Below, piece after piece: positions 25,986 to 36,047 of a DNA stretch of 64,000 nt. The notes below the pieces were generated by a model. It did no database searches, had not been told where the DNA came from, and saw nothing but the letters and a program-made list of their open reading frames with translations. Positions within the stretch are counted from its first letter, which is position 1, and each line of letters starts with the position of its first letter. Position numbers and translations under genes: made by a program. This DNA is from Psychrobacter sp. (GTDB taxonomy: Bacteria > Pseudomonadota > Gammaproteobacteria > Pseudomonadales > Moraxellaceae): positions 522-64,521 of the forward strand of contig JAGLBE010000008.1 in NCBI GenBank assembly GCA_018260445.1. Reading direction: 5' to 3'.

Positions 25986-27584
25986 ATGGCATTTAACATT
26001 GCAAAACAAGGGTTGATAGCAAAATTGGTTTTAGGACTGATTTCGCTGTTTATGTTGCTACCAATTCTTATTGTAATGCGCTCGTGGTTAGAGCCGATGG
26101 CCGATATTTGGCAACATCTGGGTCAGTATATTTTACCCGATGTCCTCAAAAATACCGCTTGGTTATTGCTTCTTGTCACCTTGATAGCGGGGAGTCTTGG
26201 CACGTATTTGGCATGGCTTACCAGCATGTATCGCTTTAGCGGGCAAAAGTTTTTTGTTTGGGCATTGATGTTGCCGTTTGCGATACCCGCTTATGTTCTC
26301 GCTTTTGTCAGTGTGGGCTTGTTTGACTACAGTGGGGTGCTGCAAACCAGCTTGCGCAGTATCGGCATTAGTTGGTCGTTTACGCAAATACGTAGTGTGT
26401 GGGGTGCGGGGGTGGCCTTATCACTCGTCTTTTATCCTTATGTCTATCTACTGGCACGCCAAGCCTTTTTATCACAGGGCAGGCGAGCGTTAGAAGCTGG
26501 GCAAATGCTGGGGCTAACGCAGCGACAAGCTTTTTTTAAGGTCGCTTTGCCGCAAGCGTTGCCGTGGATATTGGGCGGCTTGCTGCTAACTTGGATGGAA
26601 ACCTTGGCCGACTTTGGGGCAGTATCGGTGTTTAATCTAAATACCTTTACCACCGCTATTTATAAAGCCTGGTTTGGCTTTTTTAGTTTAACCACCGCAG
26701 CTCAATTGGCGGCGCTGTTGATTATTACCGTCTTCATCTTCCTCCTTATCGAGCGCTATTGGCAAAAAAAACGCAGCTATCTACCGAGTAATGGTCAGCG
26801 CCAACGCCAAACCTTGACAGGGTTTAGCAACCTATGGGCGTGCCTATTTTGTGGCTTTATTTTTATGCTGTCGTTTGGTTTGCCCATTATCCAGCTCGCC
26901 TTATGGGTGATGGATAACTATCATATTGATTTAGACCAGCGCTTTTGGGGCTTTGTGGCAAATACCGTAAGCATTGCCAGTGCCACCGCTTGCGCCATTG
27001 CGCTACTCGCTTTAGTCATGGCTTGGCTTTTACGGCAGTTTCCCAGTCGTAGTAATCAGCTATTGGTTGCCCTTGCCAATTTGGGCTATGCGGTGCCGGG
27101 CACGGTACTTGCCGTTGGGGTATTTATACCGATAGCTTGGATGGATAACCGGCTTATTGCCAGTGGTATCAGCACTACACAAGTCATAAGCGGCAGTGTT
27201 ATCGTGATGTTGATGGCATTGGCGACGCGGTTTATGACGGTAGGTTTTCAGCCCATCGACCGTCAATTAAACCGCCTAACCCCCAATCAGGAACAAGCCG
27301 CCACGCAGCTTAGCGATAGCCGTTTGCAGCGTTGGCGGCGTATCTATCTACCGGTCATTAGCCCTGGGGTTTTGACCGCCATTATTATGGTGTTTGTCGA
27401 GGTGACCAAAGAGATGCCTATTACGCTGATGACTCGGCGTCAAGGCTGGGATACTTTAGCGGTGCGGGTATTTGAGATGACCTCTGAGGGCATGTACGAG
27501 CGCGCCGCCCTGCCCAGTTTAACCATTGTGGTGGTGGGATTAATTCCGGTTATCTTACTTATCAAACAATCCGATAAAGCCTAA
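25986..27584 (+). CDS. fbpB: Ferric-iron ABC transporter permease
   Basis: A 532-residue inner-membrane permease with two fused BPD_transp_1 halves, each with an EAA loop (EAGQMLGLTQRQAFFKVALPQALP in the first half; EQAATQLSDSRLQRWRRIYLPVISPG in the second). Multiple hydrophobic helices. It would pass Fe3+ delivered by FbpA. The frame is open to a GTG at 25941, but ATG 25986 has AAGGTGG about 10 nt upstream. It follows fbpA by about 100 bp and precedes the ATPase by 15 bp. Confidence 0.88.
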   Translation: MAFNIAKQGLIAKLVLGLISLFMLLPILIVMRSWLEPMADIWQHLGQYILPDVLKNTAWLLLLVTLIAGSLGTYLAWLTSMYRFSGQKFFVWALMLPFAIPAYVLAFVSVGLFDYSGVLQTSLRSIGISWSFTQIRSVWGAGVALSLVFYPYVYLLARQAFLSQGRRALEAGQMLGLTQRQAFFKVALPQALPWILGGLLLTWMETLADFGAVSVFNLNTFTTAIYKAWFGFFSLTTAAQLAALLIITVFIFLLIERYWQKKRSYLPSNGQRQRQTLTGFSNLWACLFCGFIFMLSFGLPIIQLALWVMDNYHIDLDQRFWGFVANTVSIASATACAIALLALVMAWLLRQFPSRSNQLLVALANLGYAVPGTVLAVGVFIPIAWMDNRLIASGISTTQVISGSVIVMLMALATRFMTVGFQPIDRQLNRLTPNQEQAATQLSDSRLQRWRRIYLPVISPGVLTAIIMVFVEVTKEMPITLMTRRQGWDTLAVRVFEMTSEGMYERAALPSLTIVVVGLIPVILLIKQSDKA

Positions 27585-27599
27585 ATTTTAAATGGTGTT

Positions 27600-28976
27600 A
27601 TGATTATGCAGCTAAGCCCTACCAAAAAAAACCGTTTAAGCCAAGCCCCCAGACCAACTACGCCAACACCAGTTACGCCAATACCAGCCCTGGCAAAAAG
27701 TGTCTCGCAGCCAACTCGACCCGCGCCGCAACCTCGCTCGATGCTGGCGGCGGCGTCTCATGCTAGTCACTATTTAAGTGTGGACAACATCTGTGTCAGC
27801 TTTGGCAATACCGAGGTCGTCAAAGGGTTGTCCATGCACCTTAAACAAGGGGAGATAGGCTGTTTACTAGGCTTTAGTGGCTGCGGCAAAACGACGGCGT
27901 TACGGGCGATAGCCGGGCTTGAGCAGCCGCAAAGCGGTGTCATTACCTTAAACGCGAAAACCCTAACCGATATCCATCAAGGCAGCGTGACCACCCAAAT
28001 CATGCCCGCTAAGCGCGATATGGGCATGGTCTTTCAAGATTATGCCTTGTTTAGCCATTTAAATGTACAAGACAACATTGGTTTTGGGCTGCATCGCTGG
28101 AAAAAGGCTGACCGCTTGGCCAGAATTGCTGAGATGCTAGCGCTTGTCGAGCTGACCGACCATGCAAACAAGCGCATCAGCGAGTTATCCGGGGGTCAGC
28201 AACAGCGCATTGCCCTAGCTCGTGCCTTAGCGCCTAAGCCCGATTTATTGTTATTGGATGAGCCTTTCTCCAACCTAGATATGATGCTACGCGAATCCTT
28301 AGCCGCCAAGGTGCGAGACATTTTAAAGAAGACGAACACCACTGCCATATTGGTTACCCATGACCAGCACGAAGCCTTTGCCATAGCCGATAAAATTGGG
28401 GTGATGACCGATGGCAAGTTGACCCAGTGGGCCACGGCAAGCGAGCTGTATCATCAACCTATCAGCCCTTTTGTGGCCGAGTTTGTGGGCGAGGGGGCCT
28501 TAATAGACGGGGTGATTGACAATGGGCTGATTAAAACGGCCTTGGGCGATATCCAGCGCATCCCTGCACCTATTCATCAAGTTATCTCTCAAGCCAATCC
28601 GTCTGCCAAGCAGCCAACTCAGCAACTCGCCAATCAAGCAGGACAAGTAGCAAATCCCTTAATAGATAAAGAGTTGAGCGCTAACGAGTGTGATTATCGC
28701 TTTAAGAATGGCACCAAAATCAAGGTATTGATACGGCCGGACGATATCGTTCATGACGATGCCAGTGAGCAGCAGGCGCTGGTCATTGGGCGAGTGTTCC
28801 GCGGGGCTAATTTTTTATACCGTCTTCAGTTGATATCGGGTGAAGAAGTATTGTCGTTAATCCCCAGTCACCATGACCATCCGGTTGGCTCGACGATAGG
28901 GTTTCGCCCACTACTGGCGCATGTGGTGTTGTTTCAAGGGGATAGTGGAGATACCACCACTTGGTGTCGTATTTAG
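27600..28976 (+). CDS. fbpC: Ferric-iron ABC transporter ATP-binding protein
   Basis: 458 residues. Walker A is GFSGCGKTT (about residues 91-99), the Q-loop is MVFQDYALF, the signature is LSGGQQQR, Walker B is LLLLDEPFSNLD and the switch is VTHDQ. The C-terminal part forms a TOBE-like regulatory domain with a Q/N-rich insert (about residues 330-360). The N-terminal 47 residues are a proline-rich extension not usual in FbpC; Met48 is a possible alternative start but has no ribosome site. Last gene of fbpABC. Confidence 0.88.
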   Translation: MIMQLSPTKKNRLSQAPRPTTPTPVTPIPALAKSVSQPTRPAPQPRSMLAAASHASHYLSVDNICVSFGNTEVVKGLSMHLKQGEIGCLLGFSGCGKTTALRAIAGLEQPQSGVITLNAKTLTDIHQGSVTTQIMPAKRDMGMVFQDYALFSHLNVQDNIGFGLHRWKKADRLARIAEMLALVELTDHANKRISELSGGQQQRIALARALAPKPDLLLLDEPFSNLDMMLRESLAAKVRDILKKTNTTAILVTHDQHEAFAIADKIGVMTDGKLTQWATASELYHQPISPFVAEFVGEGALIDGVIDNGLIKTALGDIQRIPAPIHQVISQANPSAKQPTQQLANQAGQVANPLIDKELSANECDYRFKNGTKIKVLIRPDDIVHDDASEQQALVIGRVFRGANFLYRLQLISGEEVLSLIPSHHDHPVGSTIGFRPLLAHVVLFQGDSGDTTTWCRI

Positions 28977-29057
28977 CCTAAGGGTCTAAAGGTTGTCTAA
29001 AGCTATTCATCATCAAATCAAATCAATTCAAATTCAGCTAAGCTAAGCTAAGCTAAG

Positions 29058-29939
29058 CTAATCATTAGCTGGATAGGCTAATAGATGCAAATAGCGCCCC
29101 AACCATTTATACGGGGCTTGGGTCGAATACCGCAGCTCCATGGCTATCACGGCTTCTGAGTCGGTATGGCCGCCCCGTTTAAGAGGCGCATAATCATGAA
29201 AAACCCGCAATCCGCTTACCGTATCGACCCTAAAACCTGCCTGTTGTAGCCAGTGTTCAACCTGCTCATAAGCGACTGGATTATTTGGGGTTAAACTTTT
29301 TTTAGTGTCTGCTTGATAATCGGGCTTATTGAGCAAATTAAAATTGCCCATAATCAGATTGCGATAGACAAAGCTAGCAGGGTTATAAAAACACAGCGAC
29401 AAACACCCCTCTGGTGTCAGCCATTGAGTAAAATGGGGCATAATATCTTGCGGGTTGCCCAACCATTCTAGCAAGGCGTGACAAAGCACCAAATCAAACG
29501 AATGATTGTCCAGATGCGGGCCAACTTTGACCAGTGGCTGATTCATCTGCTCACTATTAGGTTGCTTATATAGCTGGTTATCAAGCTGGTTATCAAGCTG
29601 GTTATCAAGGTCTTGATACGGGCAGGCAAACCAGCGTATCGCCTCATACACGCCTTGTTCGATTGCAGATTTTTGCGCCTGGGCCAGCATATTGCTTGAT
29701 ATGTCGTTCACCGTAACCTCATGCCCCTGCTTGGCAAACAAGATGGACAATTGCGCAAGGCCTGCGCCCACATCCAAAATTCGTAACGGTCGTCCTAACT
29801 TGCTCGATAACCGTTCAACAACCAAGGTTAAATCCCGTTGTAAAATGGCCAGTCTAATCTCACCTTTAAGCCCTCCATATACTTTTTTTGAGAAATGTTC
29901 GGTGATGGGGTCAAAGTTTCGGTCTTCGGCGATAGACAT
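29058..29939 (-). CDS. cmoM: tRNA 5-carboxymethoxyuridine methyltransferase
   Basis: A 293-residue class I AdoMet methyltransferase matching CmoM (SmtA), which turns cmo5U34 into its methyl ester in tRNA. Match points: DRNFDPITEHFSKKVYGGLKGEIR at the N-terminus, ILDVGAGLAQLS (AdoMet motif I), LCHALLEWLGNP, LCFYNPASFVYRNLIMGNF and GLRVFHDYAP. After motif III an insertion with LDNQLDNQLDNQL is encoded by a 12-bp repeat at 29574-29612; E. coli CmoM (about 260 residues) lacks it. Convergent with fbpC. Confidence 0.88.
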   Translation of the reverse strand: MSIAEDRNFDPITEHFSKKVYGGLKGEIRLAILQRDLTLVVERLSSKLGRPLRILDVGAGLAQLSILFAKQGHEVTVNDISSNMLAQAQKSAIEQGVYEAIRWFACPYQDLDNQLDNQLDNQLYKQPNSEQMNQPLVKVGPHLDNHSFDLVLCHALLEWLGNPQDIMPHFTQWLTPEGCLSLCFYNPASFVYRNLIMGNFNLLNKPDYQADTKKSLTPNNPVAYEQVEHWLQQAGFRVDTVSGLRVFHDYAPLKRGGHTDSEAVIAMELRYSTQAPYKWLGRYLHLLAYPAND

Positions 29940-30007
29940 ACGTGGCTCAGTGTTAAGAAAGCGATTATCATTTGGGTCGATGAAAGGCTTGCTAATGATT
30001 GATTGAA

Positions 30008-30076
30008 TAATTGGTTTAATGATTGGTTTGTTTAATGATTGGTTTATTTAATAATTGGTTTATTTAATAATTGGTT
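30008..30076. repeat. 16-bp AT-rich tandem repeat upstream of cmoM
   Basis: Four imperfect copies of TTTAATAATTGGTTTA lie in the 440-bp gap between the cmoM start and the next gene. The rest of that gap (30077-30379) shows a GTGACTATC duplication near 30188-30210 and otherwise nothing I can name. Confidence 0.8.
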
Positions 30077-30379
30077 GATAGTCATGGCTAACAGAAGTTT
30101 TTTTTATCCAATAAAAAATATTTTTAGCTTGCGGATAAACTTAAGTGGGATAAATATCAGGTCTTTTTAGTCTTTATCGATGACAAAGTGACTATCGAGG
30201 TGACTATCAAGTTTACATACAGAACATATGTAAAGAGAATGTAAATTTACCACCTATCGCCCGTATAGCAACGCTTGTTATGTCATAAACTATATGTATA
30301 ATAATTGTATAGCAAGTGATTTTTGAAGTTTTGCTATAAGCAGCTACTCGAATTAGGCTAAAAATATGGAGCGATTATT

Positions 30380-30733
30380 ATGAAAGAATATGATATGACA
30401 ATAGATTTAGAAACGTTGGTCTGCACCGATAAAGCGCAGCGAGATATTCAAAATTTTACCAATGATTTGACAGGGCGCGAACGCCAACTGCTAATATTGA
30501 TGACCCGTGAAAGCAAGATATGCCACCGCGCTTGCGAAAACTTATTGGCTAAGATTGATTTGCCGTCTTTAATAGCACGTGGCTACTTAGCGGCGCCAGG
30601 GCATGTGACGAACATGGACTTGGAAAAAGAGTCGTTATTCAACCACAAAATCATGGCACCTGTCCACGCTGACAATGATGCGGACTATAGCGCACCCGAT
30701 GCTTTTTTACAGATAGCGGCTGGTACCTATTGA
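30380..30733 (+). CDS. Hypothetical protein
   Basis: 117 residues, soluble, mildly acidic, no signal peptide. The first half is helical (LTGRERQLLILMTRESKICHRACENLLAKI) and contains two cysteines (CHRAC); the second half is loop-rich with several Asp and His. GGAGCG precedes the ATG. Not recognised. It stands alone, with a terminator about 160 bp downstream. Confidence 0.55.
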   Translation: MKEYDMTIDLETLVCTDKAQRDIQNFTNDLTGRERQLLILMTRESKICHRACENLLAKIDLPSLIARGYLAAPGHVTNMDLEKESLFNHKIMAPVHADNDADYSAPDAFLQIAAGTY

Positions 30734-30890
30734 GTTACCAACAACGGCCTCTGACAGCCATGTTCAAAATCGTTATACTGAAGATAAAGACAGCCCGATA
30801 TGGCCTATGTGACCAAAGCCAAGCAAGCAATTAAGACTGACAAGCAATACTGACAAAACCGTATGCAGCGACCGCCACGCCTCTACCTCA

Positions 30891-30916
30891 AAACCTGCCA
30901 ATGTGTAGGTTTTTTT
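30891..30916 (+). terminator. Terminator downstream of the hypothetical gene
   Basis: AAACCT pairs with AGGTTT around GCCAATGTGT, followed by a T-run. The rest of 30917-31438 holds no gene; the gyrA promoter should be in it but no clear hexamer pair stands out. Confidence 0.6.
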
Positions 30917-31024
30917 ACGCCTATTATTATGCTTATTGTTATGCCTATTGTTATGCCTAAATGGATACGCATCGGTCTAAAGTCAACGAGCTTGCCATGC
31001 CTACCCCTTTTAAAAGCACTATAT

Positions 31025-31066
31025 CCATAATTCATAATTCATAATTCATAATTCATAATTCATAAT
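31025..31066. repeat. 7-bp array TTCATAA upstream of gyrA
   Basis: Five perfect head-to-tail units of TTCATAA, preceded by a partial CCATAA, about 375 bp before gyrA. The unit length is not a multiple of three, fitting its non-coding location. Confidence 0.9.
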
Positions 31067-31438
31067 CTATATCCATAAGGGTGGCTGTCGAAACACAAAA
31101 CCCGACAAGTCGAGCTGTATTTGCCATCTTGTGTACTTGTCAATGACGCGATTTATTGACGCGATTTAATGGGCCTACTGCTGTCTACAACCAACCCGAA
31201 TGAAGCGACACGTTGCAGGAAAACCGAGTCCCTTGTGCCTATATAAACCAGGGTAACGCCTAAATAAACGTAGGGGTTAAGCCCCGTTATGCGGCAATAT
31301 ATGTTAAAATAGCCCGTTTACTAGCCCGCACCAGCCCTATTACAACACACAGCCTAAAAGTCGCACAATATTTTAAAAATAGTTTGTGGTCAAACCCTTA
31401 TTTTAAAGGGCAGCAGCTGCTAACATGGAGATGTAGTT

Positions 31439-34291
31439 ATGAGTGATTCGGTCAGCCCTATTGCCATTGTCGATGAAATGAAGCAATCTTACCTTGATTA
31501 TGCAATGAGCGTTATTGTGTCACGGGCATTACCCGATGTACGAGATGGATTAAAACCGGTGCATCGCCGTATTATGTACGCCATGAATCAGTTATCAAAC
31601 GACTACAACAAACCCTACAAAAAATCCGCCCGTGTGGTGGGCGACGTGATTGGTAAATACCATCCGCATGGGGATACGGCGGTTTATGATGCCATTGTCC
31701 GCATGGCGCAAGATTTTAGTCTACGCTATCCATTGGTGGATGGACAGGGTAATTTTGGTTCTATCGACGATGACCCGGCTGCCGCCATGCGTTACACCGA
31801 AGTGCGCATGACCAAGCTGACCCATCAAATGCTGGGCGATTTAGAAAAGGACACCGTCGATTGGGAAGACAACTACGACGGCTCCGAGCGGATGCCCAGT
31901 GTCTTGCCGGCGCGATTCCCCAATTTATTGGTCAACGGCGCAACGGGCATTGCCGTGGGTATGGCCACCAATATGGCCCCGCATAACTTGACCGAGGTGT
32001 TAAACGCTTGCTTGGCCTATGCCGAAGACCCGAATATCTCCAGCGAAGCCTTAATGCAATATATCTCTGGCCCTGATTTTCCAACTGGCGGAATTATCTA
32101 TGGTCGCTCTGGCATTATGGATGCTTATCGAACTGGCAAAGGGCGTCTGCACATTCGAGGCCGCTATGTTATTGAGCCGATGACGGACACGGGCGTTAAC
32201 CGCGATCGTGAGCGCATCATTTTTACCGAAATTCCGTATCAGACCAACAAAGCCAAATTAATTGAGCGCATTGCCGAGTTGGTACGCGATAAAAAAATTG
32301 AGGGCATCTCCGAGATTCGTGATGAGTCCGATAAAGATGGTATGCGCATCGCCATTGACCTACGCCGCGGTGAAGTGGCCGAAGTCATTGTAAATAACCT
32401 GTTTTTGCAAACGCCGCTTGAGTCCAGCTTTAGTATTAACATGGTGGCACTGGATAACGGTCAGCCCAAATTAATGACCTTGCGCCAGTTGATAGCCGCC
32501 TTTGTGCGCCATCGTCAAGAGGTGGTCACCAGACGCACCATTTATGAGCTTAATAAAGCCAAAGCCCGTGGTCATTTGTTAGAGGGGTTAACCGTTGCCC
32601 TCGCCAATATTGATGACATCATTTTGACCATTAAAGAGTCCGCCAACCGCGGCGAGGCGCGCGAAAAATTGCTAGCCACGACGTGGGATTCGGGCACCGT
32701 CGTGGCGATGCTCAATGCGGCAGGCCGAGGTAGCTCTGAGCATGGCGATGTGCGCTCGGTACGCCCTGAGTTTATCGAGGGAGAGGACTTACGCCATCCC
32801 TTTGGCCTGATTGAGCAAGGTCGGCAATACCGTTTGTCTCTTGAGCAAGTCAATGCTATTTTAGAAATGCAACTGCATCGTTTAACGGGGCTTGAGCAAG
32901 ACAAACTGACCGAAGAATATCAGGATTTGTTACGCCAAATTGCTGAGCTTGAGTCTATTCTTGACGATTTCGATAAGCTCATGATGGTTATCAAAAATGA
33001 GATGCTTGAAATACTTGAAAACTTTGGTGATGAGCGGCGCACCGATATCGTTGACTCACGTATTGATTTAAACCGTGAAGATTTGATTCCCGAGCAAACC
33101 GTGGTATTAACCGTCTCCCGTACTGGCTATGCCAAAACCCAGCCTATTGATGACTATGTGGCGCAAAAGCGCGGCGGTAAAGGCAAATCGGCGACGGCGA
33201 TGAAAGAGGATGATGTGATTGACCATCTGGTAGTCACCTCAACCCACGCCACTGTTTTATGCTTTACGGATACGGGGCGTGTCTTTAGCTTGCGTGGCTT
33301 TGAAGTGCCTATTGCTAGCCGAGGGTCACGTGGACGACCCTTAGTCAATATCATCGGCCTTGGCAATGATGAGGTGGTCACCACAATATTGCCTATACCG
33401 ATGAGGGATGCCGCTGACGCATCGCAGCCACGGGTTGATGACGAGGCATTGCAAGACGAAGACGAGGCGTTATTGGGAGAATTGACAGAGGAGACAAATA
33501 GCGCCGGCCCCTTCGTGTTTTTTGCCACCGCAAATGGCACGGTGAAGCGGGTAGCACTCAATTACTTTGCCAATATTCGCTCCAATGGTCTGATTGCTAT
33601 TGGCTTAGAAGAGGGCGATAAACTTATCTCAGCCCGTATTACCCAAGGCTCGCAGCAGGTTATGCTCTTTGCCTCTAGTGGTAAAGCGATTCGATTTGAT
33701 GAAAACGATGCCCGCTCGATGGGGCGCACCGCAAAAGGCGTGCGTGGAATGCGCCTGGCCCACAATCAAGTGATTAAATCGTTGGTGGTGCTTGATGATG
33801 AGGGGCAAGATGAGGCGCAAGAGGTGCTGATTGCTTGCGAAAACGGCTATGGCAAACGCACTCCTATTAGTGAATTTAACGTGCAAAATCGTGGCGGTGG
33901 CGGCGTGATTGCCATTAAAACCAGTGAGCGAAACGGTGCTTTGGTGCGTGCGACCAAGGTAAACCCTGAAGATGACGTTATCTTAATCTCTAACAAGGGC
34001 ACGCTAGTGCGCACCCCCGTGGCGCAAGTAGCGACCTCGGGGCGCAATACCCAAGGCGTCACCTTGATACGCCTAGCAGAAGATGAGTCATTGGTGGCGA
34101 TGGCACGGGTTGAAGATAGCGGCGAGGACGATGCGCTTATCGCCGTTTTAAAAGAAGATGGGGTATTTCATAACGAGGCGTTACAAGATGAGGTTGTAGA
34201 CTCCTTATTAAGTGACTCTGATACAGGTGTGACCCATAGCTCGAAGGATAGCGAAAATAGCGATGAGGATAGCGAAAATAGCGATGAGTAA
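31439..34291 (+). CDS. gyrA: DNA gyrase subunit A
   Basis: A 950-residue breakage-reunion subunit. The catalytic tyrosine is Tyr119 in AMRYTEVRM, and the quinolone-determining region reads [15 protein letters not shown] with Thr80 and Asp84 at the E. coli 83 and 87 positions, the form natural in several gamma-proteobacteria and not itself a resistance call. The GyrA box is QKRGGKGKS (about residue 570). The C-terminal domain has an acidic insert ([20 protein letters not shown], about 660-680) and ends in a duplicated DSENSDE tail encoded by two perfect 21-bp units (34247-34288). Confidence 0.97.
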   Translation: MSDSVSPIAIVDEMKQSYLDYAMSVIVSRALPDVRDGLKPVHRRIMYAMNQLSNDYNKPYKKSARVVGDVIGKYHPHGDTAVYDAIVRMAQDFSLRYPLVDGQGNFGSIDDDPAAAMRYTEVRMTKLTHQMLGDLEKDTVDWEDNYDGSERMPSVLPARFPNLLVNGATGIAVGMATNMAPHNLTEVLNACLAYAEDPNISSEALMQYISGPDFPTGGIIYGRSGIMDAYRTGKGRLHIRGRYVIEPMTDTGVNRDRERIIFTEIPYQTNKAKLIERIAELVRDKKIEGISEIRDESDKDGMRIAIDLRRGEVAEVIVNNLFLQTPLESSFSINMVALDNGQPKLMTLRQLIAAFVRHRQEVVTRRTIYELNKAKARGHLLEGLTVALANIDDIILTIKESANRGEAREKLLATTWDSGTVVAMLNAAGRGSSEHGDVRSVRPEFIEGEDLRHPFGLIEQGRQYRLSLEQVNAILEMQLHRLTGLEQDKLTEEYQDLLRQIAELESILDDFDKLMMVIKNEMLEILENFGDERRTDIVDSRIDLNREDLIPEQTVVLTVSRTGYAKTQPIDDYVAQKRGGKGKSATAMKEDDVIDHLVVTSTHATVLCFTDTGRVFSLRGFEVPIASRGSRGRPLVNIIGLGNDEVVTTILPIPMRDAADASQPRVDDEALQDEDEALLGELTEETNSAGPFVFFATANGTVKRVALNYFANIRSNGLIAIGLEEGDKLISARITQGSQQVMLFASSGKAIRFDENDARSMGRTAKGVRGMRLAHNQVIKSLVVLDDEGQDEAQEVLIACENGYGKRTPISEFNVQNRGGGGVIAIKTSERNGALVRATKVNPEDDVILISNKGTLVRTPVAQVATSGRNTQGVTLIRLAEDESLVAMARVEDSGEDDALIAVLKEDGVFHNEALQDEVVDSLLSDSDTGVTHSSKDSENSDEDSENSDE

Positions 34292-34422
34292 ACCTAGTCA
34301 GTATTTGATAAGCAGATAGTAACGTACAATATCATTATCTAACCTTGCGTAACAAAAGAGTACTATTTTGAGTATCTCTTAACCTATATTGTAGCGGCAT
34401 CTATAGGCTGATGATAAACTAG

Positions 34423-34459
34423 TGTGCCGACAGATGTGCTGACATAACTTGTCGGCACA
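34423..34459. repeat. Perfect 10-bp inverted repeat after gyrA
   Basis: TGTGCCGACA and TGTCGGCACA are separated by 17 nt. No T-run follows, so it is either a Rho-type or structural 3' end, or a protein-binding dyad. Near 34540-34572 is a short TATTAGCGCCTA repeat. The rest of 34292-34598 shows nothing. Confidence 0.6.
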
Positions 34460-34598
34460 GGCGTATTTAGATGTTATTCGTCCATATTATTTGCGTTTAA
34501 GTCGCTCTTTGTAATGGCGCAGCCACTATTGCTATATATTAGCGCCTAGATATTAGCGCCTATATATTAGCCTTTTACTAAGTGATTAAGGATACTTT

Positions 34599-35306
34599 AT
34601 GTCAGTTTTACATTTGCACCATCTTGAAAACTCGCGCTCGTTTCGTATTCTTTGGCTGTTAGAAGAGCTAGGATTGGATTATCAATTGACCCAATACGAG
34701 CGCACCCAAGCCTATTTAGCACCAAAAATTTTGGAAACCATACATCCCTCTGGTAAAGCACCCATTTTAGAGGTCGCCGGTATCAACCCTAAAGAGCCAG
34801 ACGAAAAAAAGGCGCTTATTGAATCGGGTCACATTATTGATTACTTACTGGCAAAATACGATACCGAATTTAAGCTACACCCGCAAACCGATGCCGACAA
34901 TCCAGCTTGGCGTGATTTTGATTTTTGGATGCATTATAGTGAAGCTTCGGCGATGCCGCCTTTAGTGATGCGCTTAGTGTTCAGCAAAATTGTAGAGCGT
35001 TCGCCGACGCTAATCAAGCCCGTGGTAAAAAGTATGCGCAAACAGGTTGAGGCCTCTATTGTTATCAAGGGTATTAACAACAGTTTAGAGATGGTAGAGA
35101 CACAATTAAGCGAGCATCAATTTTTTTCTGGCAGCGAATTTAGCGCCGCCGATATCCAGATGGCGTTTGTTATCGAAGCGGCAAAATCACGTAACGGTAT
35201 GGACAATATTCAGTATAACAACACCTTTAATTGGTTAAGGCGTTGTCAATCCCGTCCTGCTTATAAAGCGGCGGTAGAAAAAGGCGGGGCGCTTGACTTT
35301 AAATAG
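34599..35306 (+). CDS. Glutathione S-transferase family protein
   Basis: 235 residues with a thioredoxin-fold N-terminal domain (LHHLENSRSFRILWLLEELGLDY, then HPSGKAPILEV with the cis-Pro, and ESGHIIDYLL binding the glutamyl part of GSH) and an all-helical C-terminal domain (FSAADIQMAFVIEA). The SRSFR serine region is the likely catalytic site. Substrate unknown. Good family match, normal length. Confidence 0.85.
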   Translation: MSVLHLHHLENSRSFRILWLLEELGLDYQLTQYERTQAYLAPKILETIHPSGKAPILEVAGINPKEPDEKKALIESGHIIDYLLAKYDTEFKLHPQTDADNPAWRDFDFWMHYSEASAMPPLVMRLVFSKIVERSPTLIKPVVKSMRKQVEASIVIKGINNSLEMVETQLSEHQFFSGSEFSAADIQMAFVIEAAKSRNGMDNIQYNNTFNWLRRCQSRPAYKAAVEKGGALDFK

Positions 35307-35329
35307 CGCCGACGATAGAGCCTACAACC

Positions 35330-35506
35330 ATGAGTCATAAGCCAGAAATTCTGAAGTCTTGGCAAACTAAGTTATTGGTGCTTGTTTTATGTTTGCTAAG
35401 TTTTGGGGCAGGCTGGGCGTCTAGTCGCTCACACGCCGATAAAGAATGCCGGCAAGCAGGCGGGCGAGTCTCCCTTGTCAACTCGGTTGTGGTTTGTCAG
35501 ATGTAG
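35330..35506 (+). CDS. Small membrane or exported protein
   Basis: A 58-residue protein starting 23 nt after the GST stop. One hydrophobic helix (LLVLVLCLLSFGAGWA, about residues 15-30) is followed by a short periplasmic-type tail with two cysteines (KECRQAGG...VVVCQM) that could form a disulfide. No strong ribosome site, so translation may be coupled to the GST gene. Function unknown. Confidence 0.5.
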   Translation: MSHKPEILKSWQTKLLVLVLCLLSFGAGWASSRSHADKECRQAGGRVSLVNSVVVCQM

Positions 35507-35663
35507 GTAGTTTTGGAGCGTGTGATAGCTTCTGCCTTAATCGCAGCAGTTGGTTATTAATGATAACTTTTCTAGACCTTGTTTATTGACAATAGCTTTT
35601 GAAAGTAGGTCTTGAACACAGGGTAATGAAGACGGGCGATAGTCTCAATAGATACCATAGTTA

Positions 35664-35747
35664 TTACAACAGTCTTTACAACAGTCACTACAATAGTCAT
35701 TGCAATAGACACTATAATAGTCACTATAATAGACACTACAATAGTCC
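35664..35747. repeat. 12-bp array between the small ORF and clpB
   Basis: Seven diverged units of the type CTACAATAGTCA. Non-coding. It ends just before a strong terminator. Confidence 0.85.
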
Positions 35748-35760
35748 CATTTGAATCACT

Positions 35761-35798
35761 AAAAAGACCTTAGTCATAGCGGCTAAGGTCTTTTTTTT
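35761..35798 (+). terminator. Strong Rho-independent terminator
   Basis: AAAGACCTTAG pairs with CTAAGGTCTTT around a 9-nt loop, followed by T8. It isolates clpB from upstream transcription. Confidence 0.9.
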
Positions 35799-35892
35799 AT
35801 TCTAACTTAACTAATCAATAATCATGTAAGTATTTGGCAGGCGCTGGTTAAGGATAATCAATAATAGAGCTCACATTCATTGCTTTAATTAG

Positions 35893-35920
35893 GTTGAGAT
35901 TTTTACTATTGTCCACATAT
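35893..35920 (+). promoter_or_regulatory. Candidate heat-shock (sigma-32) promoter of clpB
   Basis: GTTGAGA (consensus CTTGAAA) is followed after 13 bp by CCACATAT (consensus CCCCATnT), a normal RpoH spacing. It lies about 125 bp before clpB, a classical sigma-32 regulon gene. Confidence 0.5.
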
Positions 35921-35977
35921 ATATAACACAACCTAGTTAGGCTATTTTGTAAACTAGATGGTAAGCCTAACCATAAT

Positions 35978-36023
35978 TCGATAGCCGATAGGCATAATAA
36001 TCGATAGCCGATAGGCATAATAA
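35978..36023. repeat. Perfect 23-bp tandem duplication in the clpB leader
   Basis: Two identical 23-bp units beginning TCGATAGCCGATAGGC stand head to tail, ending 24 bp before the clpB ATG, in the 5' untranslated RNA. Confidence 0.95.
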
Positions 36024-36047
36024 AAAGACCAGGATAAGGAAAATAAA

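Noticed and set aside
31650-31740. Quinolone-resistance substitution in GyrA (Thr at the E. coli Ser83 position).
   Set aside because: Thr is the natural residue in other susceptible gamma-proteobacteria and Asp87 is unchanged, so resistance cannot be claimed.
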